Assembly (NCBI GenBank): GCA_963747735.1 | Contig: CAVVGE010000004.1 | Coordinates: forward strand, 186,001-250,000 | Length of the DNA: 64,000 nt | Origin: AP-15 sp963747735 | GTDB taxonomy: Bacteria; Pseudomonadota; Alphaproteobacteria; ATCC43930; CGMCC-115725 | Direction: 5' to 3' | Part shown: one piece after another, positions 54,907-63,194 of the stretch | Layout: every line of letters begins with the position of its first letter | Numbering within the stretch: position 1 is the first letter of the stretch | Notes under the pieces: model-generated | The model's database searches: none | Seen by the model: the letters and a program-made list of their open reading frames with translations, nothing else | Told to the model about the DNA's origin: nothing | Program-made: the position numbers and the translations under genes

Positions 54907-55842
54907 ATGGGTGGAAGAATGCGGATCGCGGTTATCGGTGTGGGCGGGATCGGCGGCCCCTACGGCGCCTCGCTCGCCAAGGCGGGGGCGGAGGTCATCT
55001 TTGTCGCGCGCGGCGCGCATCTCGCGGCGATGCGCGAGCATGGCCTGCGGGTCGAAGGCGACCGCGGCGAAACCCAGATCCGCCCGGCCCAGGCGACCGA
55101 CGACATCGCGTCGATCGGCCCGGTCGATTACGTCCTCTTCTGCGTCAAGCTCTGGGATGTCGAGAGCGCCGGGGCGCAGCTCCGCCCGCTGATCGGGCCG
55201 CAGACCGCGGTCGTCGCCTTGCAGAACGGCGTCGATGCGGCCGACCGGCTCGCCCTGATCCTCGGGCCCGAGGCGGTCATGGGCGGCACCGCCTTTGTCA
55301 CCGGCTCGATCGTCGCCCCCGGTATCGTGCGCCAGACCGGCGCCTATCAGGAAATGACCTTTGGCGAGCTCGACGGCCGGACGAGCGCCCGCGGCGAACG
55401 ACTGCGCGAGCTGTGCAGGGCGGCCGGGTTCGAGGGCATCCTGAGCCCCGATGTGCGGGTCCCGATCTGGCAGAAATTCCTGCTCTTGGTGCCGCTCTGC
55501 GGCCTCAACGCCTTGACCCGCGTGCCGCTCGGCAAATGGCGCGCCGACCCCGATCTCTTGGCCCTGTTCGATGCGGTCTTGCACGAGACCGAGGCCGTCG
55601 GCCGGGCCGAGGGGGTGAACCTGCCGCCGGACAGCGCCGCGCGGACCGCGGCGACGATGCGCTCGATGCCCGACCATCACATGTGCTCGATGGGCAACGA
55701 CCTGATGCGCGGCAACCGCCTCGAATTGCCCTGGTTCAGCGGCAAGGTCGCCGAGCTCGGGCGGCGCCACGGCATCCCGACCCCGGCCAACGCCTTTATT
55801 TATACGGCGTTGAAGCTCTACGCCGACGGCGCCCCTGCCTGA
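54907..55842 (+). CDS. panE: 2-dehydropantoate 2-reductase family protein
   Basis: The 311-residue protein matches ketopantoate reductase (ApbA/PanE), which makes pantoate for coenzyme A with NADPH. The nucleotide site is RIAVIGVGGIGGPYGASLAKAG at the start; VLFCVKLWD and ALQNGVD are typical; the catalytic Lys is probably in IWQKFLLLVPLCGLNALTR, and the C-terminal domain has MCSMGNDLMRGNRLELPWFSGKV. Members of this family also reduce other 2-keto acids, so the exact substrate is not sure. A second ATG lies at 54919. Confidence 0.85.
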   Translation: MGGRMRIAVIGVGGIGGPYGASLAKAGAEVIFVARGAHLAAMREHGLRVEGDRGETQIRPAQATDDIASIGPVDYVLFCVKLWDVESAGAQLRPLIGPQTAVVALQNGVDAADRLALILGPEAVMGGTAFVTGSIVAPGIVRQTGAYQEMTFGELDGRTSARGERLRELCRAAGFEGILSPDVRVPIWQKFLLLVPLCGLNALTRVPLGKWRADPDLLALFDAVLHETEAVGRAEGVNLPPDSAARTAATMRSMPDHHMCSMGNDLMRGNRLELPWFSGKVAELGRRHGIPTPANAFIYTALKLYADGAPA

Positions 55843-55920
55843 GCAGGCCGGGCCGGGCGACGATTGATCCCACCCCCTCGAATCCCGTAGTTTCCGGCGT
55901 TTCATCCGACTTGGTTCGCA

Positions 55921-56688
55921 ATGCCCGATCGTCCGCCGCGTGTGGCGCTGTTTGTGACCTGCCTCGTCGATTTGTTTCGCCCGACGGTCGGCTTTGCCGC
56001 GGTCGAGCTGCTCGAGCGGGCGGGTTGCGTCGTCGAGGTGCCGCGCGCCCAGACCTGCTGCGGGCAGCCGGCGTATAATTCGGGCGACCGGGCCGACGCC
56101 AAGGCGATCGCACGGCAGGTGCTGGCGGCCTTTGCCGGCTACGATTATGTCGTCGCCCCCTCCGGGTCGTGCGCCGGGATGATCCGGCAGCATTACCCCG
56201 AGCTTTTCGCCGACGAGCCCGAGGTGCTGCCGCAGGCGCAGGAGCTGGCGGCGCGCAGCTGGGAGCTGGTCTCGTTTCTGGTCGATGTCTGCGGCATGAG
56301 CGCGGTTGCGGCTCGTTGGGACCGCGAGGTGACGTATCACGATGCCTGCTCGGGACTGCGCGAGCTCGGGGTCAAGGACCAGCCGCGCCGGCTGTTGGGT
56401 GCCGTCGCCGGGCTCAAATTGCGCGAATTGCCGGGGGCGGAGATTTGTTGCGGCTTTGGCGGCACGTTCTGCGTCAAATACCCCGAAATCTCGGACAAGA
56501 TCGTGACCGAGAAGGCGGCCGATATCGTCGCCACCGGCGCCGAGGCGGTGCTCGCCGGCGATCTGGGTTGCCTGTTGAATATCGCCGGGCGGCTGCACCG
56601 CGACGGGCGAAAGATCGAGGTGCGGCATGTCGCCGAGGTATTGGCCGGGATGACCGGCGCGGTGCCGCCGATCGGGACCCCGCGCTAG
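55921..56688 (+). CDS. lutA: LutA: lactate utilisation Fe-S protein
   Basis: LutA is part of the LutABC lactate dehydrogenase complex that oxidises L-lactate to pyruvate. The 255-residue protein has two cysteine-rich CCG domains: RAQTCCGQPAYNSGD in the first and EICCGFGGTFCVKYPE in the second, with CLVDLF near the start and DACSGLRELG in the middle. It is followed by lutB after 4 bp and lutC with overlap, the standard operon order. Confidence 0.93.
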   Translation: MPDRPPRVALFVTCLVDLFRPTVGFAAVELLERAGCVVEVPRAQTCCGQPAYNSGDRADAKAIARQVLAAFAGYDYVVAPSGSCAGMIRQHYPELFADEPEVLPQAQELAARSWELVSFLVDVCGMSAVAARWDREVTYHDACSGLRELGVKDQPRRLLGAVAGLKLRELPGAEICCGFGGTFCVKYPEISDKIVTEKAADIVATGAEAVLAGDLGCLLNIAGRLHRDGRKIEVRHVAEVLAGMTGAVPPIGTPR

Positions 56689-56692
56689 GCCG

Positions 56693-58126
56693 ATGCTGGC
56701 AACCAGCCGCAGCTTTGAGGCGAATGCCCGCGCCGGGCTCGCCAACGCCAATTTGCAGAGGGCACTCGGCAAGATGCAAAGCGGCGGCTTCCCGCTGCAG
56801 CGGCGCCGTGCGGTCGAGCGGCTGCCGGAATTCGAGGCGCTGCGCGAGGCCGGCCGGTCGATCAAGGACCATACCCTCGCCCATCTCGATCTTTACCTGG
56901 AGCTTTACGAGGAGCGGGTCGTCGCCTCGGGCGGCAAGGTGCATTGGGCGCGCACCCCGGCCGAGGCCTGCGCCGCAGTGCTGCAAATCTGCCGCTCGGT
57001 CGATGCCCGGATCGTGACCAAAGGGAAGTCGATGATTGCCGAGGAGATCGGCCTCAACGACTTTCTGGAGAAAAACGGCATCACCCCGGTCGAGACCGAT
57101 CTCGGCGAATACATCATCCAGCTGCGTCACGAGCCGCCGAGCCATCTGATCGCGCCGGCGATCCACCTGATGAAAGAGCAGGTGGCCGAGACCTTCCGGG
57201 CCGAGCACAAGACGCTGGACCCGCAGCGGCCGCTGGCCGAGCCGCGCCAGCTTTGCGACGAGGCGCGGGCGATCCTGCGCACCCGCTTTCTCGCCGCCGA
57301 TGTCGGCATTACCGGCGCCAATTTCCTGGTCGCCGAAACCGGGTCGAGCATCATCGTCACCAACGAGGGGAACGGTGACCTGACCCAGACCTTGCCGCGC
57401 GTCCATATCGTCGTGGCGAGCCTCGAAAAGCTGGTGCCGGCGCACGAGGATGCGGCGACCTTGCTGCGCCTTCTGGCGCGCTCGGCGACCGGCCAGGAGT
57501 TCTCGACCTACACCACGGTCTCGACCGGACCGCGGCGGGCGGGCGATCTCGACGGCCCCGAGGAATACCACGTCGTGCTCCTCGACAACGGCCGCAGCGC
57601 GCTCCTCGGCGGCGAGTTTCACGACATGCTGCGCTGCATCCGCTGTGCCGCCTGCATCAACCATTGCCCGGTCTATGGCGCGATCGGCGGCCATGCCTAT
57701 GGCTGGGTCTATCCGGGGCCGATGGGCTCGGTGCTGACCCCCGGGCTGATCGGCATCGCCGAAGCCGGCCATTTGCCAAATGCCTCGACGCTGTGCGGGC
57801 GCTGCGAAAGCGTGTGCCCGGTCAAGATCCCGCTGCCGCGGATGCTGCGGCAATGGCGCGAGCGGGAGTTTGCGGCCAAGCTCGCCCGGCCGGCCTATCG
57901 GAGGGGGCTGTCGTTCTGGGCGTGGGTGGCGCAACGGCCGCGGCTGTATCACGCGCTCGCCGAGACCGCCAGCCGTGTGCTCGGCTGGGCCGGCGGTCGG
58001 CGCGGCCGGTTTCGCGCGCTGCCGCTGGCCGGCGGCTGGACCTCGGTGCGCGATCTGCCGGCGCCGGAGGGGCGCAGCTTCCACAGCCTGTGGGCAGCGC
58101 GCGGCAAGCGCCGGAGAAGCCCTTGA
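56693..58126 (+). CDS. lutB: LutB: lactate utilisation iron-sulfur subunit
   Basis: The 477-residue protein has the LUD domain in the first two thirds (IVTKGKSMIAEEIGLNDFLEKNGI, ADVGITGANFLVAETGSSIIVTNEGN-type sequence) and then two [4Fe-4S] ferredoxin-like motifs: RCIRCAACINHCPVY and LCGRCESVCPVKIP. It passes electrons from lactate oxidation. The C-terminal tail (APEGRSFHSLW) is typical for LutB. The stop overlaps the lutC TTG start (TTGA). Confidence 0.93.
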   Translation: MLATSRSFEANARAGLANANLQRALGKMQSGGFPLQRRRAVERLPEFEALREAGRSIKDHTLAHLDLYLELYEERVVASGGKVHWARTPAEACAAVLQICRSVDARIVTKGKSMIAEEIGLNDFLEKNGITPVETDLGEYIIQLRHEPPSHLIAPAIHLMKEQVAETFRAEHKTLDPQRPLAEPRQLCDEARAILRTRFLAADVGITGANFLVAETGSSIIVTNEGNGDLTQTLPRVHIVVASLEKLVPAHEDAATLLRLLARSATGQEFSTYTTVSTGPRRAGDLDGPEEYHVVLLDNGRSALLGGEFHDMLRCIRCAACINHCPVYGAIGGHAYGWVYPGPMGSVLTPGLIGIAEAGHLPNASTLCGRCESVCPVKIPLPRMLRQWREREFAAKLARPAYRRGLSFWAWVAQRPRLYHALAETASRVLGWAGGRRGRFRALPLAGGWTSVRDLPAPEGRSFHSLWAARGKRRRSP

Positions 58127-58821
58127 GCGAGGCGCGTGCCGCGATCCTCGCCGGGGTCCGCCGCGCGCTGCAACGCGCCGCGCCGAGCGCCGAGGCGGCG
58201 GCCGAATTGCGCGCGCGCGTCGCGGCGCATCGGCGCAATCCGGTCCCGGCCCGTGCTGTGGCGCTCGACGAAGCGGGCCGGGTCGATCTCTTTGTCGCGA
58301 TGGCCGAAGAAGTGCAGGCGAGCGTGGCGCGGGTGGCGGCGTTGGCCGAAGTGCCGGGCGAGATCGCGCGTTATCTGGCGGCCGAAAACCTGCCGGCCGA
58401 GCTGGTCGCAGCACCCGCTCCGGAGCTGGCGGAAATCTCATGGTCCGCTCGGCCGCTGCTGCGGGTCCGGCACGGCCGCGCCGAGCCGGGGGACGCGGTC
58501 AGCCTGACCCCGTGCTTTGCCGCCGTCGCCGAGACCGGCACCCTGATGCTGATCTCGGGCGCGCACACACCGACAACGCTCAATTTTCTGCCGGATACGC
58601 ATCTCGTCGTGCTGCACCGCCGCCAGATCGCGGCAACCTACGAGGACGCTTGGGACCGGCTTCGCACCGCGCGCGGCGAGGACGAAGGGCTGCCCCGCGT
58701 GGTCAATTTCATCACCGGGCCGTCGCGGACCGCGGATATCGAGCAGCAGATCGTGCTCGGCGCGCACGGCCCGCGCCGGCTTCACATCTTGCTTGTCGAA
58801 GATGGCCAAGCCGCCGCATAG
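58123..58821 (+). CDS. lutC: LutC: lactate utilisation LUD-domain protein
   Basis: LutC is the third part of the lactate oxidation complex. The 232-residue protein begins with TTG at 58123, overlapping lutB. The LUD domain is recognised by LTPCFAAVAETGTLMLISGA, TLNFLPDTHLVVLHRRQI and the closing NFITGPSRTADIEQQIVLGAHGPRRLHILLVED. Its stop codon starts a tandem repeat, and its end overlaps the Smr gene by 20 bp. Confidence 0.9.
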   Translation: MSEARAAILAGVRRALQRAAPSAEAAAELRARVAAHRRNPVPARAVALDEAGRVDLFVAMAEEVQASVARVAALAEVPGEIARYLAAENLPAELVAAPAPELAEISWSARPLLRVRHGRAEPGDAVSLTPCFAAVAETGTLMLISGAHTPTTLNFLPDTHLVVLHRRQIAATYEDAWDRLRTARGEDEGLPRVVNFITGPSRTADIEQQIVLGAHGPRRLHILLVEDGQAAA

Positions 58822-59356
58822 CGCCACTCGGCATAGCGCCGCTCCGCTCAGCGCCACTCAGCTCAGCGCCGCTCGGGCGGGCGGCGATTCGGTCCTGTGG
58901 CGCCAGGCGATGCATGGGGTCAGGCCGTTGCGCGACCGCCCGGCGGCAGCCCCCGAAACACCGCCGCCCACCGCCGCCGCCGCGCCGGACCGGGAACCGC
59001 GCGCCGCGCCGCCGCCTCCCGACCGTTTCGCCGGGATCGACCGGGCCAACGCCGAACGGTTGAAACGCGGCCTGCATCCGATCGAGGCTCGTCTCGATCT
59101 GCACGGCATGACCCAAATCGAGGCCCATCGCGAGCTCGCCGCCTTTATCCGGCTTGCCGCCGACGCCGAGCGGCGATGCGTGCTGGTCATCACCGGGCGC
59201 GGGCTTGGCCCGAACGGCCCCGGCGTGCTGAAAAGCGCGGTGCCGCGCTGGCTGGCGGAGACCCCGCTGCGGCACCGCATCCTGGCGATCGCACCGGCCC
59301 AGCCGCGCCATGGCGGCGCCGGCGCGCTTTATCTGCTGCTGCGCCGCCGCCGCTGA
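58802..59356 (+). CDS. Smr domain protein
   Basis: This 184-residue protein ends in a small MutS-related domain: IEARLDLHGMTQIEAHRELAAFI, the glycine-rich VITGRGLGPNGPGVLKSAVPRWL and GGAGALYLLLRRRR. Smr domains are nicking or RNA-cleaving nucleases; DLHGMT is the usual catalytic region. The first 80 residues are a disordered Ala/Pro/Arg-rich tail, part of it made of four 15-bp DNA repeats. The ATG at 58802 lies inside lutC; a TTG three codons earlier is possible. Confidence 0.88.
   Translation: MAKPPHSATRHSAAPLSATQLSAARAGGDSVLWRQAMHGVRPLRDRPAAAPETPPPTAAAAPDREPRAAPPPPDRFAGIDRANAERLKRGLHPIEARLDLHGMTQIEAHRELAAFIRLAADAERRCVLVITGRGLGPNGPGVLKSAVPRWLAETPLRHRILAIAPAQPRHGGAGALYLLLRRRR
58817..58876 (+). 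repeat. Four 15-bp tandem units over the lutC stop codon
   Basis: CATAGCGCCACTCGG, CATAGCGCCGCTCCG, CTCAGCGCCACTCAG and CTCAGCGCCGCTCGG follow one another. The first unit holds the lutC TAG stop. In the overlapping Smr frame they encode a repeated Ser-Ala pattern (HSATRHSAAPLSATQLSAA). Confidence 0.85.
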
Positions 59357-59427
59357 GCGCGTTCTTCTTGCCACGCGCCCCTATTGCGGCCACAACATCT
59401 GCCGTATTGGGGCAACGGCAAATCCCG

Positions 59428-60894
59428 ATGGCCGACAACAGCGATCTGCTATCCTGCATCGAGCGCCTAAAGCAGGCGCGCGTGCTGTGCATCGGCGACG
59501 TCATGCTCGACCACTATGTCTACGGCCAGGTCGAGCGGGTGTCGCCCGAAGCGCCGATCCCGGTGCTGTGCGTCGAGCGCGAGCTGACGACCTTGGGCGG
59601 CGCCGGAAACGTGCTGCGCAATCTGAGCGCGCTGGGCGCTGCCGCTTCGTTCGTTTCGGTTGTCGGCAACGACGACGCCGGCCGCGAGGTCGGGCGGCTC
59701 TTGGAGGCGCAGGCCGGCACCGAGATCCACCTTCTGGTTCAGCCGCAACGCACAACCACGGTAAAGACCCGCTACGTCGCCGGCAACCAGCAGCTGCTGC
59801 GCGCCGATCGCGAAACCGCGGTCCCGCTCGACCCCTATATTCGCGATGATCTGTTGCGGCTCGCGCGCGAGCTGGTGACGGTCCATCCGGTGGTGATCAT
59901 TTCCGACTATGCCAAAGGGGTTTTGACCGAGGGGGTGGCGCTCGAAATCATCCGGGCGGCGCAGGAGGCGGGCGCACGGGTGATCGTCGACCCCAAAGGC
60001 GGCGACCCGATCCGCTACCGCGGCGCCGATCTATTAAAGCCGAACCGGCGCGAGCTCGGCGAGGCCACCGGGCTCCCGGTTGCGACCGAAACCGAGATCG
60101 TCGAAGCGGCGCGGGTGCTGATCGAGCGCTGCGGCTTCGCCGCCGTCCTGGTCTCGCTGGGGCCGGAGGGGATGGTGCTCGCCGCGGCCGACGGCACGGT
60201 GCATGTCCAGCGCGCGCAGGTCCGCGAGGTGTATGATGTCTCCGGCGCCGGCGACACCGCGGTGGCGCTGCTCGCGGCGGCGTTCGGCGCCGGCTGCAGC
60301 GTGATCGAAGCCGCGCGCCTGGCCAATATCGCCGCCGGCATTGTCGTCGGCAAGGTCGGCACCGCGGTGGTTTATGCGAGCGAGCTCGCCGCCTCGCTCG
60401 GGGCCGGCGATCCGGCCGGCTCGGACAAGGTGATGCCGCGCCTGCGGGCGCTCGATCGGGTCGAGCGTTGGCGCCGGCAGGGTCTCAAGATCGGTTTTAC
60501 GAATGGCTGCTTCGACCTGCTGCATCCAGGTCATACGGCGTTGATCGAGCAGGCCAAGGCGGTCTGCGACCGGCTCGTCGTCGGGCTCAACAGCGACGCC
60601 TCGGCGGCGCGGCTCAAAGGCCCGGGGCGCCCGGTGCAGAACCAAGAGGCGCGCGGCGCGGTGCTGGCGTCGTTGGCGGCGGTCGACCTGATCGTCATGT
60701 TCGACGAGGATACGCCGATCGACATGATCGGCGCGGTCCGGCCGCACCTCCTCGTCAAGGGCGCGGATTACCGGCTCGACGAGGTAGTCGGCGCCGACTT
60801 CGTCAAGAGCATCGGCGGCGAGGTGCTGCTCGCCGACATCGTGCCCGGCTACAGCACGACCGCGACGATCGCCCGCTTCGCCCGCTCGGCCTGA
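59428..60894 (+). CDS. hldE: Bifunctional heptose-7-P kinase / heptose-1-P adenylyltransferase
   Basis: HldE makes ADP-heptose for the lipopolysaccharide core, so the cell has a Gram-negative LPS envelope. The 488-residue protein has a PfkB/RfaE kinase domain (CIGDVMLDHYVYGQVERVSPEAP, TLGGAGNVLRNL, the catalytic VSGAGDTAVALLAA) up to about residue 330, then the nucleotidyltransferase domain with FTNGCFDLLHPGH and GLNSD. The ATG at 59428 is a good start. No other heptose genes are adjacent. Confidence 0.95.
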   Translation: MADNSDLLSCIERLKQARVLCIGDVMLDHYVYGQVERVSPEAPIPVLCVERELTTLGGAGNVLRNLSALGAAASFVSVVGNDDAGREVGRLLEAQAGTEIHLLVQPQRTTTVKTRYVAGNQQLLRADRETAVPLDPYIRDDLLRLARELVTVHPVVIISDYAKGVLTEGVALEIIRAAQEAGARVIVDPKGGDPIRYRGADLLKPNRRELGEATGLPVATETEIVEAARVLIERCGFAAVLVSLGPEGMVLAAADGTVHVQRAQVREVYDVSGAGDTAVALLAAAFGAGCSVIEAARLANIAAGIVVGKVGTAVVYASELAASLGAGDPAGSDKVMPRLRALDRVERWRRQGLKIGFTNGCFDLLHPGHTALIEQAKAVCDRLVVGLNSDASAARLKGPGRPVQNQEARGAVLASLAAVDLIVMFDEDTPIDMIGAVRPHLLVKGADYRLDEVVGADFVKSIGGEVLLADIVPGYSTTATIARFARSA

Positions 60895-60911
60895 CCCGGG
60901 TCCGGGCGGCC

Positions 60912-61388
60912 TCAAAACCCGTCGAAGCGGAGGGCTTCGGGGTCGAGCGAGCGGTGCAGCCGGGAGGCGGCAATCCGGGCAAAGCGCAGGGTCAGCGCGC
61001 GCCGCCGTGCGGCGGCGAGCGGGGTGGCGACGCCGTCGCGCAGCACCGCGGCGCCAAACCCATCCGCCACCAAGAGGCCACATTCTTCTGGGATCAGCAC
61101 CTGCGGAAAGCCGCTCGCAACGGCGAAATAGAGGCGGTCGGAAAAGTCGCGGTAGGCCGGCCATTTGCGATCGGCACGAAAATCGGCGATCGAGGTCTTG
61201 ATCTCGACAATCGTAAAGTCGCCGGATTTGCCGAGCGCCAGGACGTCGGCGCGCTGCCCGTTGGCGAGCGGAAACTCGATCAGCCCGACATAACCGAGCT
61301 GCCCGAGCGCACGGCAGACGCCGCGCGCGAGCAGCGTCGCGGTGCCGGGCGGCGAGAGCAGCGGCGGGGTGGTGATGACGGGCGGCAC
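60912..61388 (-). CDS. mmcB: MmcB family DNA repair protein
   Basis: MmcB (DUF1052) belongs to the restriction-endonuclease-like (PD-(D/E)xK) superfamily and is known in Caulobacter as a DNA-damage response protein. The 158-residue protein shows RADVLALGKSGDFTIVEIKTSIADFRAD, where the Asp and ExK residues of the nuclease motif stand, then WPAYRDFSDRLYFAVASGFP and PEECGLLVADGFGAAVLRDG. It starts with GTG at 61388. The reverse-strand frame stays open for another 1.7 kb behind it, but that part lies opposite the ABC transporter and has no family likeness. Confidence 0.85.
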   Translation of the reverse strand: MPPVITTPPLLSPPGTATLLARGVCRALGQLGYVGLIEFPLANGQRADVLALGKSGDFTIVEIKTSIADFRADRKWPAYRDFSDRLYFAVASGFPQVLIPEECGLLVADGFGAAVLRDGVATPLAAARRRALTLRFARIAASRLHRSLDPEALRFDGF

Positions 61389-61408
61389 CGGGTCAGGATA
61401 GGCTCGGC

Positions 61409-61448
61409 CGAGCGGAATTGGCGAGCGGCGTTGGCGAGCGGGCGTTGG
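61409..61448 (+). repeat. Three 13-14 bp tandem units before the ABC transporter
   Basis: CGAGCGGAATTGG, CGAGCGGCGTTGG and CGAGCGGGCGTTGG lie end to end between the divergent mmcB and ABC-transporter genes, about 25 bp before the latter's start. Confidence 0.8.
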
Positions 61449-61472
61449 TGGGCGAGAGGGCGGAGGAGAAGG

Positions 61473-63194
61473 ATGGCGGCACCCGAGCGGGGGTTCCTGC
61501 GCGAAGCGTGGGACTTGGCCTGGCCTTATTGGAAATCGGAAGAGAAATGGTCGGCCATCGGCTTGCTGGTCGCTGTCGTCGCTCTCAACCTGGTCACCGT
61601 GTGGCTCAATGTTCGGTTTAACTATTGGAACAACGACTTTTATAATGCATTGCAAGAGTATAAATGGGCCGAGTTCTGGCGACAGTTCGCGATCTTTGGG
61701 GTGATCGCGTTGTCGATGATCGTGGTCGGCGTCTATTCGTATTATTTGCGCGGGATCTTGCACATCCGGTGGCGGCGCTGGCTGACCGGGCGTTTTCTCG
61801 ATCATTGGCTCGGCAACCAGGCCTATTATCGGATGCAGCTCAACCGGACGGCTACCGACAACCCGGACCAGCGCATCTCCGAAGACCTCGACAGCTTTGC
61901 CACGATGACCCTCGGCCTGTCGCTCGGGTTGTTGAACGCGGTTGTCACGTTGCTGTCGTTTCTGTCGATCTTGTGGATGTTGTCCGGTGCGCTGCACATC
62001 CCGCTCGGCGGCGGCCGGTCGCTGACGATCCCCGGCTATATGGTGTTCGCCGCGCTGATCTATGCCGTCGGCGGCACTTGGATCACCCGCTGGATCGGCA
62101 ACCCGCTGGTCCGGCTCAGCTACGACCAGCAGCGCTTCGAGGCCGATTTCCGCTTCAGCATGGCGCGGCTGCGCGAGAATTCGGAGAACGTCGCCTTTTA
62201 TGGCGGGGAAAGCCGCGAGCTCGATACCTTTCACACCCGCTTTGCCCGCGTCGTCGCCAATTGGTGGGGGATCATCCTGCGCCGCAAAAAGCTGATCTGG
62301 TTTACCCAGGGCTATGACCAGCTGGCGATCGTGTTCCCGTTCCTGGTGGCCGCACCGCGCTATTTCGACCGGGTAATCCAGCTCGGCGGGCTGATGCAGA
62401 TAGCCTCGGCATTTGGCCGGGTGCAGGATTCGCTGTCCTTTATCATCAGCTCCTATACCGAGATCGCCCAGTATCAGGCGGTGGTGCAGCGGCTGGCCGG
62501 ATTTCGCGCCCGTCTCGACGAGATCGCCGCCGAGCGGCAAGAGGTCCAGCCGATCAAAATCGAGCGCGCCGGCGAAGGGGTCGAGGTCAGCGGGCTCGAT
62601 CTCGACCTGCCCGACGGGCGCAGCTTGGTGCGTGACGTGGCGCTCAAGGCGACCCCGGAGAAGCCGCTCCTGATCACCGGCCCCTCCGGCACCGGCAAGA
62701 GCACGCTGATGCGCGCATTGGCCGGGCTGTGGCGGTTTGGCCGCGGCCATATCCGCGTCGCCGATGCACGTGCGCTGTTTCTGCCGCAGCGGCCCTATCT
62801 GCCGCTCGGCAGCCTGGCCAATGCGATCGCCTATCCGCACGACGCAGCGGACCGGCCGCCGGGCGAATTGGCCGAGGCGTTGGCCGCGGTCGGGCTGCCG
62901 CAGCTCGCCGACCGGCTCGACGAGGAGGCCAACTGGTCCCAGCAGCTGTCGATCGGCGAGCAGCAGCGCCTCGCCTTTGCCCGCGTTCTGTTGGCCCGCC
63001 CGGAAATCGTCTTTCTCGACGAGGCGACCTCGGCGCTCGACGAAGCCGCCGAAATGTCGCTTTATCGGCTGTTGCGCGAGGCGGATTGGCGTCCGACGAT
63101 CGTCAGCGTCGGTCATCACCCGTCGCTTCGCCGCTATCACGACACGATTGTCGATCTCGCCCGCCAGCCGCTGCCGCAGGCGGTGGCCGGATGA
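61473..63194 (+). CDS. SbmA/BacA-type ABC transporter (fused permease-ATPase)
   Basis: The 573-residue protein joins an SbmA/BacA-like membrane domain with an ABC ATPase, as in YddA or Mycobacterium Rv1819c. The membrane part has about six helices and the typical RFNYWNNDFYNALQEYKWAEFW and DNPDQRISEDLDSF. The ATPase has Walker A TGPSGTGKSTLMRAL, the signature WSQQLSIGEQQRLAFARVLL and Walker B IVFLDEATSALDE. Related proteins import antimicrobial peptides, cobalamin or very long chain fatty acids; substrate here is unknown. It overlaps lysS by 4 bp (ATGA). Confidence 0.9.
   Translation: MAAPERGFLREAWDLAWPYWKSEEKWSAIGLLVAVVALNLVTVWLNVRFNYWNNDFYNALQEYKWAEFWRQFAIFGVIALSMIVVGVYSYYLRGILHIRWRRWLTGRFLDHWLGNQAYYRMQLNRTATDNPDQRISEDLDSFATMTLGLSLGLLNAVVTLLSFLSILWMLSGALHIPLGGGRSLTIPGYMVFAALIYAVGGTWITRWIGNPLVRLSYDQQRFEADFRFSMARLRENSENVAFYGGESRELDTFHTRFARVVANWWGIILRRKKLIWFTQGYDQLAIVFPFLVAAPRYFDRVIQLGGLMQIASAFGRVQDSLSFIISSYTEIAQYQAVVQRLAGFRARLDEIAAERQEVQPIKIERAGEGVEVSGLDLDLPDGRSLVRDVALKATPEKPLLITGPSGTGKSTLMRALAGLWRFGRGHIRVADARALFLPQRPYLPLGSLANAIAYPHDAADRPPGELAEALAAVGLPQLADRLDEEANWSQQLSIGEQQRLAFARVLLARPEIVFLDEATSALDEAAEMSLYRLLREADWRPTIVSVGHHPSLRRYHDTIVDLARQPLPQAVAG

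Noticed and set aside
61389..63140. Very long reverse-strand open frame continuing upstream of mmcB, opposite the ABC transporter
   Set aside because: It has no family likeness and mirrors a well-supported transporter gene; in GC-rich DNA the antisense of a real gene often stays open. Only the part to 61388 is kept as mmcB.
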